This document shows positions 16,431 through 26,334 of a stretch of DNA of 64,000 nt, piece after piece. Origin of the DNA: Streptomyces capillispiralis. Its GTDB lineage: Bacteria > Actinomycetota > Actinomycetes > Streptomycetales > Streptomycetaceae. The stretch's first letter is position 1. Each line of letters opens with the position of its first letter. The notes below the pieces were generated by a model. That model saw nothing but the letters and a program-made list of their open reading frames with translations, made no database searches and was not told where the DNA came from. Where the stretch lies: assembly GCF_007829875.1 (NCBI RefSeq), contig NZ_VIWV01000001.1:6232501-6296500 (forward strand). Direction: 5' to 3'. A program made the position numbers and the translations under genes.

Positions 16431-17162
16431 TCAGAGCTTGCCGCCGCGCCCGCCGTCGCGCCGCGGCGGCGCGATCAGCGTCGAGAGATACGGCAGCGGC
16501 GCCCCGTCCAGCTCCGCCGCCGGCCGGACCGCCTCCTCCGGCAGCCCGAGCGCCGACCCCCACACGGCGTCGTCGAGCCGCCCGGTCTCCCGCAGCGCCT
16601 CGGCCACCTCGCCCGCCTGCCGCCCGAACTTGTACGCCACGACGGTCCCCGGACCGGCGAGCGCGTCCTTGAGCACGGCGGCCCCTGCGGTCACCGGCAC
16701 CAGCGTCAGCGGCTCGGTCCCCTCGGTGAGCACCGCCCCCGAACGCGCCGCCAGGTCCTGCATCGCGGTGATTCCCGGCACGGTCTCCACGACCGTCCCC
16801 GGCACCGACTCCGCGACCGTCTGGGCGAGATAGGTGAACGTCGAGTACACGTTGGGGTCGCCGATCGTCGCGAACGCGACGGACCCGGTATCCCGCAGCA
16901 GCGCGGCGACCCGCTCACCGGCGGCGTCCCAGGCGGCCTCGCGGCGCGCCCGGTCGGTGCGCTCGTTCAGCGCGAACACCACCCGGACGACCTTCTCGGC
17001 GGGCACGTAGTGCAGCACGGTCGCCTCGGCCCGCCCCCGCTCCCCGGTGTCCATCACCGGTACGACGACGACCTCGGCCGCCCGCAGGGCGTTCACGCCC
17101 TTCACGGTCACCAGCTCCGGGTCCCCGGGACCGACCCCGACCCCGACCAGCCTGCTGCTCAT
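16431..17162 (-). CDS. cobI: Precorrin-2 C20-methyltransferase CobI/CbiL
   Basis: A 243-residue tetrapyrrole methylase that methylates precorrin-2 (or its cobalt form) at C-20. Motifs: LVGVGVGPGDPELVTVKG, ATIGDPNVYSTFTYL and VETVPGITAMQDLAAR. ATG 17162 overlaps the cobB stop by 4 nt; the open frame upstream is antisense shadow. The basic Gly/Arg-rich tail (RRDGGRGGKL) is not conserved. Confidence 0.95.
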   Translation of the reverse strand: MSSRLVGVGVGPGDPELVTVKGVNALRAAEVVVVPVMDTGERGRAEATVLHYVPAEKVVRVVFALNERTDRARREAAWDAAGERVAALLRDTGSVAFATIGDPNVYSTFTYLAQTVAESVPGTVVETVPGITAMQDLAARSGAVLTEGTEPLTLVPVTAGAAVLKDALAGPGTVVAYKFGRQAGEVAEALRETGRLDDAVWGSALGLPEEAVRPAAELDGAPLPYLSTLIAPPRRDGGRGGKL

Positions 17163-18547
17163 GACGTCCGGCACCTCTCCACGAACCGACGGGCGACACC
17201 GGGCTCGGACGCCCAGTGCGTGTGCAGATAACTCGCGTGCACACCGCGCTCCACAAATCCCTCGACGCGCCGCTCCGGCGCCCGCACCCCCCACGCGGGA
17301 GCGGCCCCCGCGCCCGGCTCCACCACCGTCCGGTGGAACTCGTGCCCCCGCATCCGCGTCCCCGCGCCGGCCAGCACGCTGTCGCTCACGGCCACCGCGT
17401 CCCGGTAGCCGAGGGTCAGCCGCTCCGACATCCGCGCGGTGGCGTCTAGCACCCCGCACATCGGCATGCCGTCCAGCTCCCGGCTCAGGTACAGCAGCCC
17501 CGCGCACTCGGCGGCCACGGGAGCGCCGCTCAGGGCCAGCTCGGCGACGGACTTCCGCAGGCCCTCGTTGGCCGACAGCTCGGCGGCGTACACCTCGGGG
17601 AACCCGCCGCCGATGACCAGCCCGCCGGTCCCCTCGGGCAGTTCCCCGTCCCGCAGCGGATCGAAGACGACGACCTCGGCCCCGGCGGCGGACAGCAGCT
17701 CGGAGTGCTCGGCGTAGGAGAAGGTGAACGCCGCCCCGCCGGCGACGGCGACCCGCTTCGGCCCGCCCCGCGCCTCCGGGGCCTCGCGTACGTCCCGAAC
17801 CGAGGAGGCCAGGACCTCGTCCGCGTCCCACTCCGCGCAGGACAGCGCACCGGCCCCTCGCGCCAGCCCGACCAGCGCCTCCAGATCGCACCCGTCGGTC
17901 ACCTGCGCGGCCATCGCCGCGACCGCCTCCACCGCCCGCGAACCCCGCTCGGCGACCGGAACCAGCCCCAGGTGCCGGGACGGCACGCCGGCCTGCGGCG
18001 CCCGCCGCAACACCCCCAGCACCGGCACCCCGACGGAGTCCACGGCCTCCCGCAGCAACGCCTCGTGCCGGTCCGAGCCGACCTTGTTCAGGATCACGCC
18101 GCCGATCCGCACCTCCGGGTCCCAGCTCACGAACCCGTGCACCAGCGCCGCCACCGACCGCGACTGCGACGAGGCGTCCACGACCAGCACCACCGGCGCC
18201 CCGAGCAGCTTGGCGACCTGGGCGGTGGACGCCAGCTCACCCTCCCCGGCGGCCCCGTCGTACAGCCCCATCACCCCTTCGACCACGGCGATGTCACACC
18301 CCCGCGCCCCGTGCAGGAACAGCGGGGCGAGCAGCTCCGGGCCGCACAGGTACGCGTCGAGGTTGCGCCCCGGCCGCCCGGTGGCCAGCGCGTGGTACCC
18401 GGGGTCGATGTAGTCGGGCCCGACCTTGTGCGGGGACACGGCGAGCCCCCGCCCGGCGAGCGCGGCCATCAGCCCCGTGGCGACGGTGGTCTTGCCGCTG
18501 CCCGAGGAGGGCGCGGCGACGACCAGCCGGGGGACGGCGCAGTTCAC
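17159..18547 (-). CDS. cobB: Hydrogenobyrinate/cobyrinate a,c-diamide synthase CobB/CbiA
   Basis: A 462-residue ATP- and glutamine-dependent amidotransferase that amidates the a and c carboxylates of the corrin ring. N-terminal P-loop AAPSSGSGKTTVATG with KVGPDYIDPGYH and VVEGVMGLYDG; C-terminal class I glutaminase domain with nucleophile Cys in AAECAGLLYLS. The GTG at 18547 is preferred over GTG 18550 because it gives the same 4-nt GTGA overlap with the upstream cobO as elsewhere in this operon. Confidence 0.95.
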   Translation of the reverse strand: MNCAVPRLVVAAPSSGSGKTTVATGLMAALAGRGLAVSPHKVGPDYIDPGYHALATGRPGRNLDAYLCGPELLAPLFLHGARGCDIAVVEGVMGLYDGAAGEGELASTAQVAKLLGAPVVLVVDASSQSRSVAALVHGFVSWDPEVRIGGVILNKVGSDRHEALLREAVDSVGVPVLGVLRRAPQAGVPSRHLGLVPVAERGSRAVEAVAAMAAQVTDGCDLEALVGLARGAGALSCAEWDADEVLASSVRDVREAPEARGGPKRVAVAGGAAFTFSYAEHSELLSAAGAEVVVFDPLRDGELPEGTGGLVIGGGFPEVYAAELSANEGLRKSVAELALSGAPVAAECAGLLYLSRELDGMPMCGVLDATARMSERLTLGYRDAVAVSDSVLAGAGTRMRGHEFHRTVVEPGAGAAPAWGVRAPERRVEGFVERGVHASYLHTHWASEPGVARRFVERCRTS

Positions 18548-19152
18548 CACTCGATGCCCCTCTGGCCCTTCTGCCCGGCGTCCATGGGGTGCTTCACCTT
18601 GGACATGTCGGTCACCAGGTCCGCGAACTCCACCAGCTGCTCCGGCGCGGTCCGCCCGGTGATCACCACGTGCTGGGTGCCCGGCCGGTCCCGCAGCACG
18701 GACACCACCTCGTCGGTGTCCACCCACCCCCAGTGCATCGGGTAGGCGAACTCGTCCAGCACGTACAGCCGGTACGTCTCGGCGGCCAGGTCGCGCTTGA
18801 CCTGCTCCCAGCCCTCGCGCGCCTTCTCCTCGTTCGTCGAGTTGTCACCCTGGAGGCCGCGCTGGACCCAGGACCAGCCCTCGCCCATCTTGTGCCAGTC
18901 GACGGTGCCGCCCTCGCCGGAGGCGCCGAGCACCCGCAGCGCGTTCTCCTCGCCGACCTTCCACTTCGCCGACTTGACGAACTGGAACACCCCGATCGGC
19001 CACCCCTGGTTCCACGCCCGAAGCGCCAGCCCGAACGCGGCCGTCGACTTCCCCTTGCCCACGCCCGTGTGCACCACGACCAGCGGACGATTCCGCCGCT
19101 GACGGGTCGTCAGACCGTCGTCCGGTACGACACTCGGCTGTCCCTGCGGCAC
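18544..19152 (-). CDS. cobO: Corrinoid adenosyltransferase CobO/BtuR
   Basis: A 202-residue CobA/CobO-type ATP:cob(I)alamin adenosyltransferase that makes the Co-C bond to adenosyl. The P-loop variant is HTGVGKGKSTAAFG, with VFQFVKSAKWKVGE and YVLDEFAYPMHWGW motifs. The GTG start overlaps the stop of the chelatase gene by one base. The C-terminal KVKHPMDAGQKGQRGIEW is the usual family end. Confidence 0.95.
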   Translation of the reverse strand: MPQGQPSVVPDDGLTTRQRRNRPLVVVHTGVGKGKSTAAFGLALRAWNQGWPIGVFQFVKSAKWKVGEENALRVLGASGEGGTVDWHKMGEGWSWVQRGLQGDNSTNEEKAREGWEQVKRDLAAETYRLYVLDEFAYPMHWGWVDTDEVVSVLRDRPGTQHVVITGRTAPEQLVEFADLVTDMSKVKHPMDAGQKGQRGIEW

Positions 19153-21158
19153 TACGCGGCCCTCCTCGACGTTCCCTGCACATCCCTGACCAGCCCGGCG
19201 ATCGAGTCCGCCCGCAGCTCGTCCAGCGTCACCGCGGTGCCGCCCAGCCCACCGGCCAGCCGCCCGGCGAGCCCCAGCCGCACCGGCCCCGACTCGCAGT
19301 CCACGACCACCGAGGCGACCCCCTCGGCCGCGAACAGCCCCGCCGCGCGCCCGGCCAGCGCCACCGGCTCCGGCCCACCGGTCGCCCGTCCGTCCGTCAC
19401 CACGACCAGGAGCGGACGGCGCGCGGGATCCCGCAGCCGCTCCACCCGCAGCACGCTGTGCGCCTTGAGCAGCCCGGCCGCCAGCGGGGTGCGCCCACCG
19501 GTCGGCAGCGACTCCAGCCGGACCGCCGCCGCGTCCACCGACGACGTCGGCGGCAGCGCCACCTCGGCCCCCGACCCGCGGAACGTCACCAGACCCACCT
19601 TGTCCCGCCGCTGGTAGGCGTCCAGCAGCAACGACAGCACGGCACCCTTCACCGCGCCCATCCGCTGCCGCGCCGCCATCGACCCGGAGGCGTCCACCAC
19701 GAACAGCACGAGGTTCGCCTCGCGCCCCTCCCGCGTCGCCTGCCGCAGGTCGTCCCGGCGCACCACCAGGCCCGGGCCGCTGCGGCCCCGCGCCCGCTGG
19801 TGCGGTGCCGCGGCCTGGACGGTGGCGGCCAGGTGCAGCTTGGTCAGCGCGCCGTTCGGGCGCCGCGCCCCGGTCGTCCGCCCGTGCTCGGTCCGCGCCC
19901 GGGACCGCCGCCCGGCGGCCCCCTCACCGATCCCGGGGACGCTCAGCACCTTCGTGCGGAACGGCTCGGCGGCACCCACGGGGGACCGCTCACCGGAACC
20001 GGCCCCGGCCGGCTGCGAAGGACCGGACTCCTCGGCCTCGGCCGGCGTCCCCGCGTCCCCGTCACTGTCCGGCCCCTCCGCGGGCGGCTGTCCGCCACCC
20101 CCGTCGGGCCCGTCCGGCCCCTCCGGATCGGTGTCGGGGTCGTCGTCGCCCCCGAACTCCTCCAGCGTCTCGTCGAGCTTGTCCTCGTCCAGACCGGGAG
20201 CGTCGAAGGGGTTGCGCCTGCGCCGGTGCGGCAGCGCCAGCAGCGCCGCCTGCCGCACGTCCTCGGCGAGCACCTCCGTCCGCCCCGCCCAGGCGGCCAG
20301 CGCGGTCGCCGTGCGCGCCATCACGATGTCGGCCCGCATGCCGTCCACCTCGAACGCCGCGCAGGTCGCCGCGATCTGCCGCAGCGCCCCGTCCCCGAGC
20401 CGCACCGACGGCAGCAGCGCCCGCGCCGCCACGATCCGCGCCCGTACGGCGGCCTCCTCGCCGGCCCACCGCGCGGCGAAGCCGGCCGGGTCGTCGTCGT
20501 ACGCCAGCCGGCGCCGCACGACCTCCACCCGCTGGTCGGGCTCCCGCGAGGCCGCCACCTCGACGGTCAGCCCGAACCGGTCGAGCAGCTGCGGCCGCAG
20601 CTCGCCCTCCTCCGGGTTCATGGTGCCGACGAGCAGGAAACGCGCCGCGTGCCGCACGGAGACGCCCTCGCGCTCGACGTACGAGGCGCCCATCGCGGCC
20701 GCGTCCAGCAGCAGGTCGACCAGGTGGTCGTGGAGCAGGTTGACCTCGTCGACGTAGAGGATGCCCCGGTGCGCGTCGGCGAGCAGGCCCGGCTCGAAGG
20801 CCTTCACGCCCTCGGACAGCGCCCGCTCGATGTCGAGGGCGCCGACCAGCCGGTCCTCGGAGGCGCCGACGGGCAGCTCGACCATGCGGGCGGGCCGTGC
20901 GGCACCGCCACCGGTCTCGTGCGGCCCGTCCGGGCAGGCCGGGTCCGGGGCCGAGGGGTCGCAGGAGAACCGGCAGCCGGACACCACGGCGACCTCCGGC
21001 AGCAGCGCCGAAAGCGCCCGCACCGCCGTCGACTTCGCCGTGCCCTTCTCACCGCGCACCAGCACACCGCCGACCGCCGGGGAGACCGCGTTCAGCAGCA
21101 GCGCGAGCCGCAGGTCGTCCTGTCCGACGACGGCCGTGAACGGAAAGGGGGTGGTCAC
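19152..21158 (-). CDS. Fused ChlI/ChlD-type AAA+ chelatase subunit (partner of CobN)
   Basis: A 668-residue fusion of an AAA+ ATPase (Walker A GEKGTAKST at about 37-45; LYVDEVNLLHDH Walker B) with a C-terminal von Willebrand A domain containing the MIDAS motif DASGSM at 489-494. Between them, residues about 340-430 are a very acidic Pro/Gly-rich linker as in ChlD/BchD. Magnesium-chelatase-like I and D activities fused in one chain replace CobS/CobT as the ATPase motor for CobN cobalt insertion in actinobacteria. The GTG start at 21158 overlaps the cobN stop by 4 nt. Confidence 0.92.
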   Translation of the reverse strand: MTTPFPFTAVVGQDDLRLALLLNAVSPAVGGVLVRGEKGTAKSTAVRALSALLPEVAVVSGCRFSCDPSAPDPACPDGPHETGGGAARPARMVELPVGASEDRLVGALDIERALSEGVKAFEPGLLADAHRGILYVDEVNLLHDHLVDLLLDAAAMGASYVEREGVSVRHAARFLLVGTMNPEEGELRPQLLDRFGLTVEVAASREPDQRVEVVRRRLAYDDDPAGFAARWAGEEAAVRARIVAARALLPSVRLGDGALRQIAATCAAFEVDGMRADIVMARTATALAAWAGRTEVLAEDVRQAALLALPHRRRRNPFDAPGLDEDKLDETLEEFGGDDDPDTDPEGPDGPDGGGGQPPAEGPDSDGDAGTPAEAEESGPSQPAGAGSGERSPVGAAEPFRTKVLSVPGIGEGAAGRRSRARTEHGRTTGARRPNGALTKLHLAATVQAAAPHQRARGRSGPGLVVRRDDLRQATREGREANLVLFVVDASGSMAARQRMGAVKGAVLSLLLDAYQRRDKVGLVTFRGSGAEVALPPTSSVDAAAVRLESLPTGGRTPLAAGLLKAHSVLRVERLRDPARRPLLVVVTDGRATGGPEPVALAGRAAGLFAAEGVASVVVDCESGPVRLGLAGRLAGGLGGTAVTLDELRADSIAGLVRDVQGTSRRAA

Positions 21159-24100
21159 TGGTCGTCGCCCTCCAGGTCGCCTTCGAGTTCCAGGTAGGTG
21201 GCGCGCAGCCGCTCCAGCGTCTCCGCGTCCGGCTCCGCCCACAGCCCGCGGTCCGCCGCCTCCAGCAGCCGCTCGGTGATGCCGCGCAGCGCCCACGGGT
21301 TGGACTTCTTCATGAAGTCCCGGTTCTCCGGGGCGAAGACGTACTCCGCGCTGAGCTTCTCGTACATCCAGTCGTCCACGACCCCGGCGGTGGCGTCGTA
21401 CCCGAAGAGGTAGTCCACGGTCGCCGCCATCTCGAAGGCGCCCTTGTAGCCGTGCCGGCGCATCGCCGCCATCCAGCGCGGGTTGACCACGCGGGCCCGG
21501 AACACGCGGTGCGTCTCCTCGCCGAGCGTGCGGGTCCTCACCTGGTCCGGGGTCGCCGAGTCGCCGACGTACGCCTCCGGGCTCGCGCCCGTCAGGTGCC
21601 GCACCATGGCGACCATGCCGCCGTGGTACTGGAAGTAGTCGTCCGCGTCGACGAGGTCGTGTTCACGCGTGTCGACGTTCTTCGCCGCCACCGCGATCCG
21701 CCGGAACGCCGTCTCCATGTCCCCGCGCGCCGCCCGCCCGTCGAGCCCGCGCCCGTAGGCGTAGCCGCCCCACACCGCGTACACCTCGGCGAGGTCGGCG
21801 TCGGAGCGCCAGTTCCGGGCGTCGATCAGCGGCAGCAGACCCGCCCCGTACGCGCCCGGCTTGGAGCCGAAGACGCGGGCCGTGGCCCGGCGCCGGTCGC
21901 CGTGCTCGGCGGTGTCCTCGTCCGCATGCGCCCGTACGTAGTTGGCATCGGCCGGCTCGTCCAGCTCCGCCACCGCCCGCACCGCGTCGTCGATCAGCCC
22001 CACCACGTGCGGGAAGGCGTCCCGGAAGAACCCGGAGATGCGGACCGTCACGTCGATGCGCGGCCGGCCCAGCTCCTCCAGCCCGACCACCTCGAACCCG
22101 GTCACCCGGCGCGACGCGTCGTCCCACACCGGGCGGCAGCCCAGCAGCGCCAGGATCTCGGCGATGTCGTCGCCCTGGGTGCGCATCGCGGACGTGCCCC
22201 ACACCGTCAGCCCGACGGACTTCGGGTAGTCGCCCGTGTCCCGCAGATACCGCTGCACCAGCGACTCGGCGAGCGACTGCCCGACCTCCCAGCTCAGCCG
22301 GGACGGGATGGCCTTCGGGTCGACGGAGTAGAAGTTCCGCCCCGTCGGCAGCACGTTGACCAGGCCGCGCGTGGGCGAGCCCGACGGGCCCGCCGGGACG
22401 TACCCGCCGTCCAGCGCCCGCAGGATGTGCCCGATCTCGTCGGTCGTGCGCGCGAGCCGCGGCACGACCTCGGTGCACGCGAACTCCACCACGGCGACCG
22501 CCGCGGGCAGTTCGGCGCCCAGCACCTCCCGGACCAGCCCGGCGCCTTCGCCGGCCGTCCAGCCGCGTTCCTCCATGCCCTCCGCGATCCGCCGGCACAA
22601 CCGCTCCAGCAGGTCGATCGCGTCGGCGCCGGTGCGCGCCGGGCCGTCCACCAGGTCGGTCAGCTCCACCGGCACCTTCACCGGCGCGCCCGGCGCGGCC
22701 AGCAGGTCCTTCTCCACCAGCCCGAAGTGCTCGGCCAGCGAGGCCCGCAGCCCCGGCAGCGCGTTCGCCTGCCCGCCCCACACCTGCGAGGCGCGCAGCA
22801 CCGCCAGCACCAGGTTCACGCGCGGTTCGCCGACCGGGCCGCCGCCGAGGATGTGCAGACCGTCGCGGATCTGCACGTCCTTGATCTCGCACAGATAGCC
22901 GTCGATGTGCATGACGAACTCGTCGAAGGCGTCGTCGTCCGGCTGGTCGTCCACGTGCAGGTCGTGGTGGAGCTCGGCGGCCTTCACCAGGGTCCAGATC
23001 TGCGCGCGCACCGCCGGTGCCTTCGCCGGGTCGAGGTCGGAGACCAGCGCGTACTCGTCGAGCAGCTGCTCCAGCTTCGCCAGGTCGCCGTAGGTGTCGG
23101 CGCGGGCCATCGGCGGCACCAGGTGGTCGACCACCGTGGCGTGGCCGCGCCGCTTGGCCTGGGTGCCCTCACCGGGGTCGTTGACGATGAACGGGTAGAT
23201 CAGCGGCAGGTCGCCGAGGACCGCGTCCGGCGCGCAGCCGCCCGACAGGCCCAGCCCCTTGCCCGGCAGCCACTCCATCGTGCCGTGCTTGCCCATGTGC
23301 ACGATCGCGTCGGCGCCGAAGCCCCCCTGCGATGGTGCGGCCTCCAGCCACCGGTAGGCCGCCATGTAGTGGTGGGACGGCGGCATGTCGGGGTCGTGGT
23401 AGATCGCGATCGGGTTCTCGCCGAAGCCGCGCGGCGGCTGGATCATCACGACGACGTTCCCGAACTGCAGCGACGCCAGCACGATGTCGTCGCCGTCGAC
23501 GTACAGCGAGCCCGGCGGCTCGCCCCACGCCTCCGTCATCGCCCCGCGCAGCTCCGGGTCCAGCTTCTCGAACCACGCCCGGTAGTCCGCCAGCGGCACC
23601 CGCGCGGGCGCGGCGGCCAGCTGGTCCTCCGTCAGCCACTCCACGTCGTGGCCGCCGGCCTCGATCAGCCGGTGGATCAGCTCGTCGCCGTTGTCCGGGT
23701 AGCCGTCGACGCCGTATCCGGCGTCCCGCAGCGCGTCGAGGACCCGGACGGCGGACGCCGGGGTGTCGAGGCCCACCGCGTTGCCGACGCGCGAGTGCTT
23801 CGTCGGGTAGGCGGTGAAGACCAGGGCGAGCCTCTTGTCGGCGTTCGGCTTGTGCGCGAGCCGGGCGTGGCGTACGGCGATGCCGGCCACCCGCGCGGCC
23901 CGCTCCGGGTCGGCGACGTACACCGGGACGTCGTCCGGGCCCTGCTCCTTGAAGGAGAAGGGGACCGTGACGAGCCGGCCGTCGAACTCGGGGATGGCGA
24001 CCTGCATCGCGGCGTCCATGGGGGACAGGGCGGCGTCGGAGGCGTCCCACGCGGCCCGCGACGAGGTGAGGCAGAGCCCTTGCAGCACCGGCACGTTCAG

Positions 24101-24826
24101 GTCGGCGAGCGCCCCGACGTCCCAGGCCTCCTCGTCACCGCCGGCCGACGCCTGCGAGGCGTGCGTGCCGCCGGCCGCCAGCACGGTGGCGACCAGGGCG
24201 TCGGCCCGCCCCAGGATCTCGTACAGCCCCTCCTCCGCGCCGCGCAGCGAACCGCAGTACACCGGCAGGGCGTTGGCACCGTGGGCCTCGATCGCGTCGC
24301 ACAGGGTGTCCACGAAGGCGGTGTTGCCGCTGAGTTCGTGCGCGCGGTAGAAGAGCACGCCGACGGTGGGCCGGCCCTCGGCCGCGGTCCGCTCGCCGTG
24401 CACCCCGTACTCGGGCATCTTCCGCGGCCCGTCGAAGCCCTCGCCGGTCAGCAGCACGGTGTCCGACAGGAACCGCGCCAGTTCGGTCAGGTTCTCCGGG
24501 CCGCCCTCGACGAGGTAGCGCAGCGCCTCGGCCACCACACCGGCCGGCACCGACGACTCGGCCATCAGCTCCGCGTCCGGCACCGTCTCGCCGCCGAGCA
24601 GCACGGTCGGGATCCCGGACGCCTTCAGCGCCGCGAGGCCGTCCTCCCAGGCGCGCTTGCCGCCCAGCAGGCGGACGACGGCGAGGTCCGCGCCGTCGAG
24701 CAGCGCGGGCAGCTCCTCCGCCACGTCCACCCGGGTCGGGTTGCCGATCCGGTAGGAGGCACCGGAGGCGGCCCGGGCCGCCAGCAGATCGGTGTCGGCG
24801 GTCGACAACAACAACACAGTGCTCAT
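21155..24826 (-). CDS. cobN: Cobaltochelatase large subunit CobN
   Basis: A 1223-residue CobN/magnesium-chelatase H family protein that binds hydrogenobyrinate a,c-diamide and, with an AAA+ partner, inserts cobalt. Visible family blocks include PTVGVLFYRAHELSGNT, VFTAYPTKHSRVGNAVGLD, VHMGKHGTMEWLPGKGLGLS and LPTGRNFYSVDPKAIPS. ATG 24826 overlaps the cobQ stop by 4 nt and matches homologue length, so the 21-residue upstream extension is excluded. It is the longest gene in the window and runs directly into its ATPase partner. Confidence 0.97.
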   Translation of the reverse strand: MSTVLLLSTADTDLLAARAASGASYRIGNPTRVDVAEELPALLDGADLAVVRLLGGKRAWEDGLAALKASGIPTVLLGGETVPDAELMAESSVPAGVVAEALRYLVEGGPENLTELARFLSDTVLLTGEGFDGPRKMPEYGVHGERTAAEGRPTVGVLFYRAHELSGNTAFVDTLCDAIEAHGANALPVYCGSLRGAEEGLYEILGRADALVATVLAAGGTHASQASAGGDEEAWDVGALADLNVPVLQGLCLTSSRAAWDASDAALSPMDAAMQVAIPEFDGRLVTVPFSFKEQGPDDVPVYVADPERAARVAGIAVRHARLAHKPNADKRLALVFTAYPTKHSRVGNAVGLDTPASAVRVLDALRDAGYGVDGYPDNGDELIHRLIEAGGHDVEWLTEDQLAAAPARVPLADYRAWFEKLDPELRGAMTEAWGEPPGSLYVDGDDIVLASLQFGNVVVMIQPPRGFGENPIAIYHDPDMPPSHHYMAAYRWLEAAPSQGGFGADAIVHMGKHGTMEWLPGKGLGLSGGCAPDAVLGDLPLIYPFIVNDPGEGTQAKRRGHATVVDHLVPPMARADTYGDLAKLEQLLDEYALVSDLDPAKAPAVRAQIWTLVKAAELHHDLHVDDQPDDDAFDEFVMHIDGYLCEIKDVQIRDGLHILGGGPVGEPRVNLVLAVLRASQVWGGQANALPGLRASLAEHFGLVEKDLLAAPGAPVKVPVELTDLVDGPARTGADAIDLLERLCRRIAEGMEERGWTAGEGAGLVREVLGAELPAAVAVVEFACTEVVPRLARTTDEIGHILRALDGGYVPAGPSGSPTRGLVNVLPTGRNFYSVDPKAIPSRLSWEVGQSLAESLVQRYLRDTGDYPKSVGLTVWGTSAMRTQGDDIAEILALLGCRPVWDDASRRVTGFEVVGLEELGRPRIDVTVRISGFFRDAFPHVVGLIDDAVRAVAELDEPADANYVRAHADEDTAEHGDRRRATARVFGSKPGAYGAGLLPLIDARNWRSDADLAEVYAVWGGYAYGRGLDGRAARGDMETAFRRIAVAAKNVDTREHDLVDADDYFQYHGGMVAMVRHLTGASPEAYVGDSATPDQVRTRTLGEETHRVFRARVVNPRWMAAMRRHGYKGAFEMAATVDYLFGYDATAGVVDDWMYEKLSAEYVFAPENRDFMKKSNPWALRGITERLLEAADRGLWAEPDAETLERLRATYLELEGDLEGDDQ

Positions 24827-26334
24827 GCGGGCGCTCCCGGTGGAATGAAAGGCAGTCCTTGCGGCGCGCCGGACTCGATGAGCCGCCACAGCGCGTCCGT
24901 GTCCGCGTGCTGTTCGATCAGGTCGCCGAGCCGGTCGAGCTGCTGCTCGCGCAGCGCGGCGAACGAGGTGCCGGGGGCCGGTACGAAGCGGCGCCCCGCG
25001 GCGGCGGCGACCTCGCGCAGGAAGGCGCGCCGGAAGCCGTCCGACTCCAGCGAGCCGTGCCAGTGCGTGCCCCAGGTCTGGCCGACCCGGCAGCCGTCGA
25101 GGAACGGCTCACCGCCCGTGACCTCGGCGACCCCGTGGTGGATCTCGTACCCCTCGACGGGCTCCCCGAGGGCGTCGCCGGACGGCCGGGCGAGGGTCTT
25201 CTCGCGGGCGAACCGCACCCGTACGGGCAGGATGCCGAGCCCGTCCACATGCCCCGCGCGGCTCTCGACCTCGTCCTCGATGTGCTCCCCGAGGATCTGG
25301 AAGCCTCCGCAGATGCCGAGCACGGGCCGCCCCTCGGCCGCCCGCCGCTTCAGCGCGTCCGCGAGCCCGCGCTCCCGCAGCCACCGGAGCGCCCGCACGG
25401 TGCCGCGCGTCCCCGGTACGACGACGAGGTCGGCGTCGGCGAGTTCCTCGGGCCGGTCCACGAACCGCACCACGACGCCCGGTTCGGCGGCGAGCGCGTC
25501 GACGTCCGTGAAGTTGGACATCAGCGGCACCGCGCACACCGCGACCCGCAGGACGTCCTCGCCGGCCGGCGCGGCCACCTCCGACTCGCGCACGGCGCCG
25601 CGCAGCGACACGTTCAGACCGTCCTCCTCGTCGATGCCGAGGCCGTGCCGGAACGGCAGCACGCCGTAGGTCCGGCGTCCGGTCAGGCCGTGCAGCATCT
25701 CCAGACCCGGCTCCAGCAGCGAGACGTCGCCCCGGAACTTGTTCACCAGGAACCCGGCGACCAACTGCTGGTCCTCGCGGGACAGCAGGGCGACGGTGCC
25801 GAAGAACGACGCGAAGACGCCGCCCCGGTCGATGTCGCCGACGACGAGCACGGGCAGCCCGGCGTTCCTGGCGATGCCCATGTTGACGATGTCCGTCCGC
25901 CGCAGATTGATCTCGGCCGGACTGCCGGCCCCCTCGCAGATCACCGCGTCATACGTGCCCCGCAACTGCTCCAGACAGTCCAGCACCGTGCCCAGCAGCC
26001 GCTGCTGGCGCCCGCCGTGGTACCCGCGGGCGCTCAGCTCGCCGACCGGCCGGCCCAGCAGCACCACCTGGCTGGACTGCTCGCCGCCCGGCTTGAGCAG
26101 CACCGGGTTCATCAGCGCGGTCGGCTCGACGCGGCAGGCCTGGGCCTGCATCGCCTGCGCCCGCCCGATCTCGGCGCCCTCCCGGGTCACGAACGAGTTC
26201 AGCGACATGTTCTGCGCCTTGAACGGCGCGACCTTCACGCCCTGGCGCACCAGCCACCGGCAGATCCCGGCGGTCACCACGCTCTTGCCGGCGTCCGAGG
26301 TGGTCCCGGCGACCAGCAGACCCCCACCGCTCAC
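24823..26334 (-). CDS. cobQ: Cobyric acid synthase CobQ/CbiP
   Basis: A 503-residue glutamine-dependent amidotransferase forming four side-chain amides (b, d, e, g). It starts MSGGGLLVAGTTSDAGKS with the P-loop-like ATP site, then KAQNMSLNSFVT and VICEGAGSPAEINL. The glutaminase domain has the nucleophile Cys in VLGICGGFQILG and a catalytic His in GTHWHGSLES. The GTG start at 26334 overlaps the cbiB stop by 4 nt. Confidence 0.96.
   Translation of the reverse strand: MSGGGLLVAGTTSDAGKSVVTAGICRWLVRQGVKVAPFKAQNMSLNSFVTREGAEIGRAQAMQAQACRVEPTALMNPVLLKPGGEQSSQVVLLGRPVGELSARGYHGGRQQRLLGTVLDCLEQLRGTYDAVICEGAGSPAEINLRRTDIVNMGIARNAGLPVLVVGDIDRGGVFASFFGTVALLSREDQQLVAGFLVNKFRGDVSLLEPGLEMLHGLTGRRTYGVLPFRHGLGIDEEDGLNVSLRGAVRESEVAAPAGEDVLRVAVCAVPLMSNFTDVDALAAEPGVVVRFVDRPEELADADLVVVPGTRGTVRALRWLRERGLADALKRRAAEGRPVLGICGGFQILGEHIEDEVESRAGHVDGLGILPVRVRFAREKTLARPSGDALGEPVEGYEIHHGVAEVTGGEPFLDGCRVGQTWGTHWHGSLESDGFRRAFLREVAAAAGRRFVPAPGTSFAALREQQLDRLGDLIEQHADTDALWRLIESGAPQGLPFIPPGAPA

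Noticed and set aside
21452..25669. A very long open frame (1405 codons) on the plus strand opposite cobN and cobQ.
   Set aside because: It is the antisense shadow of high-GC coding sequence; its translation is Arg/Val/Gly/His-rich without family motifs, while the minus strand holds intact cobN and cobQ.
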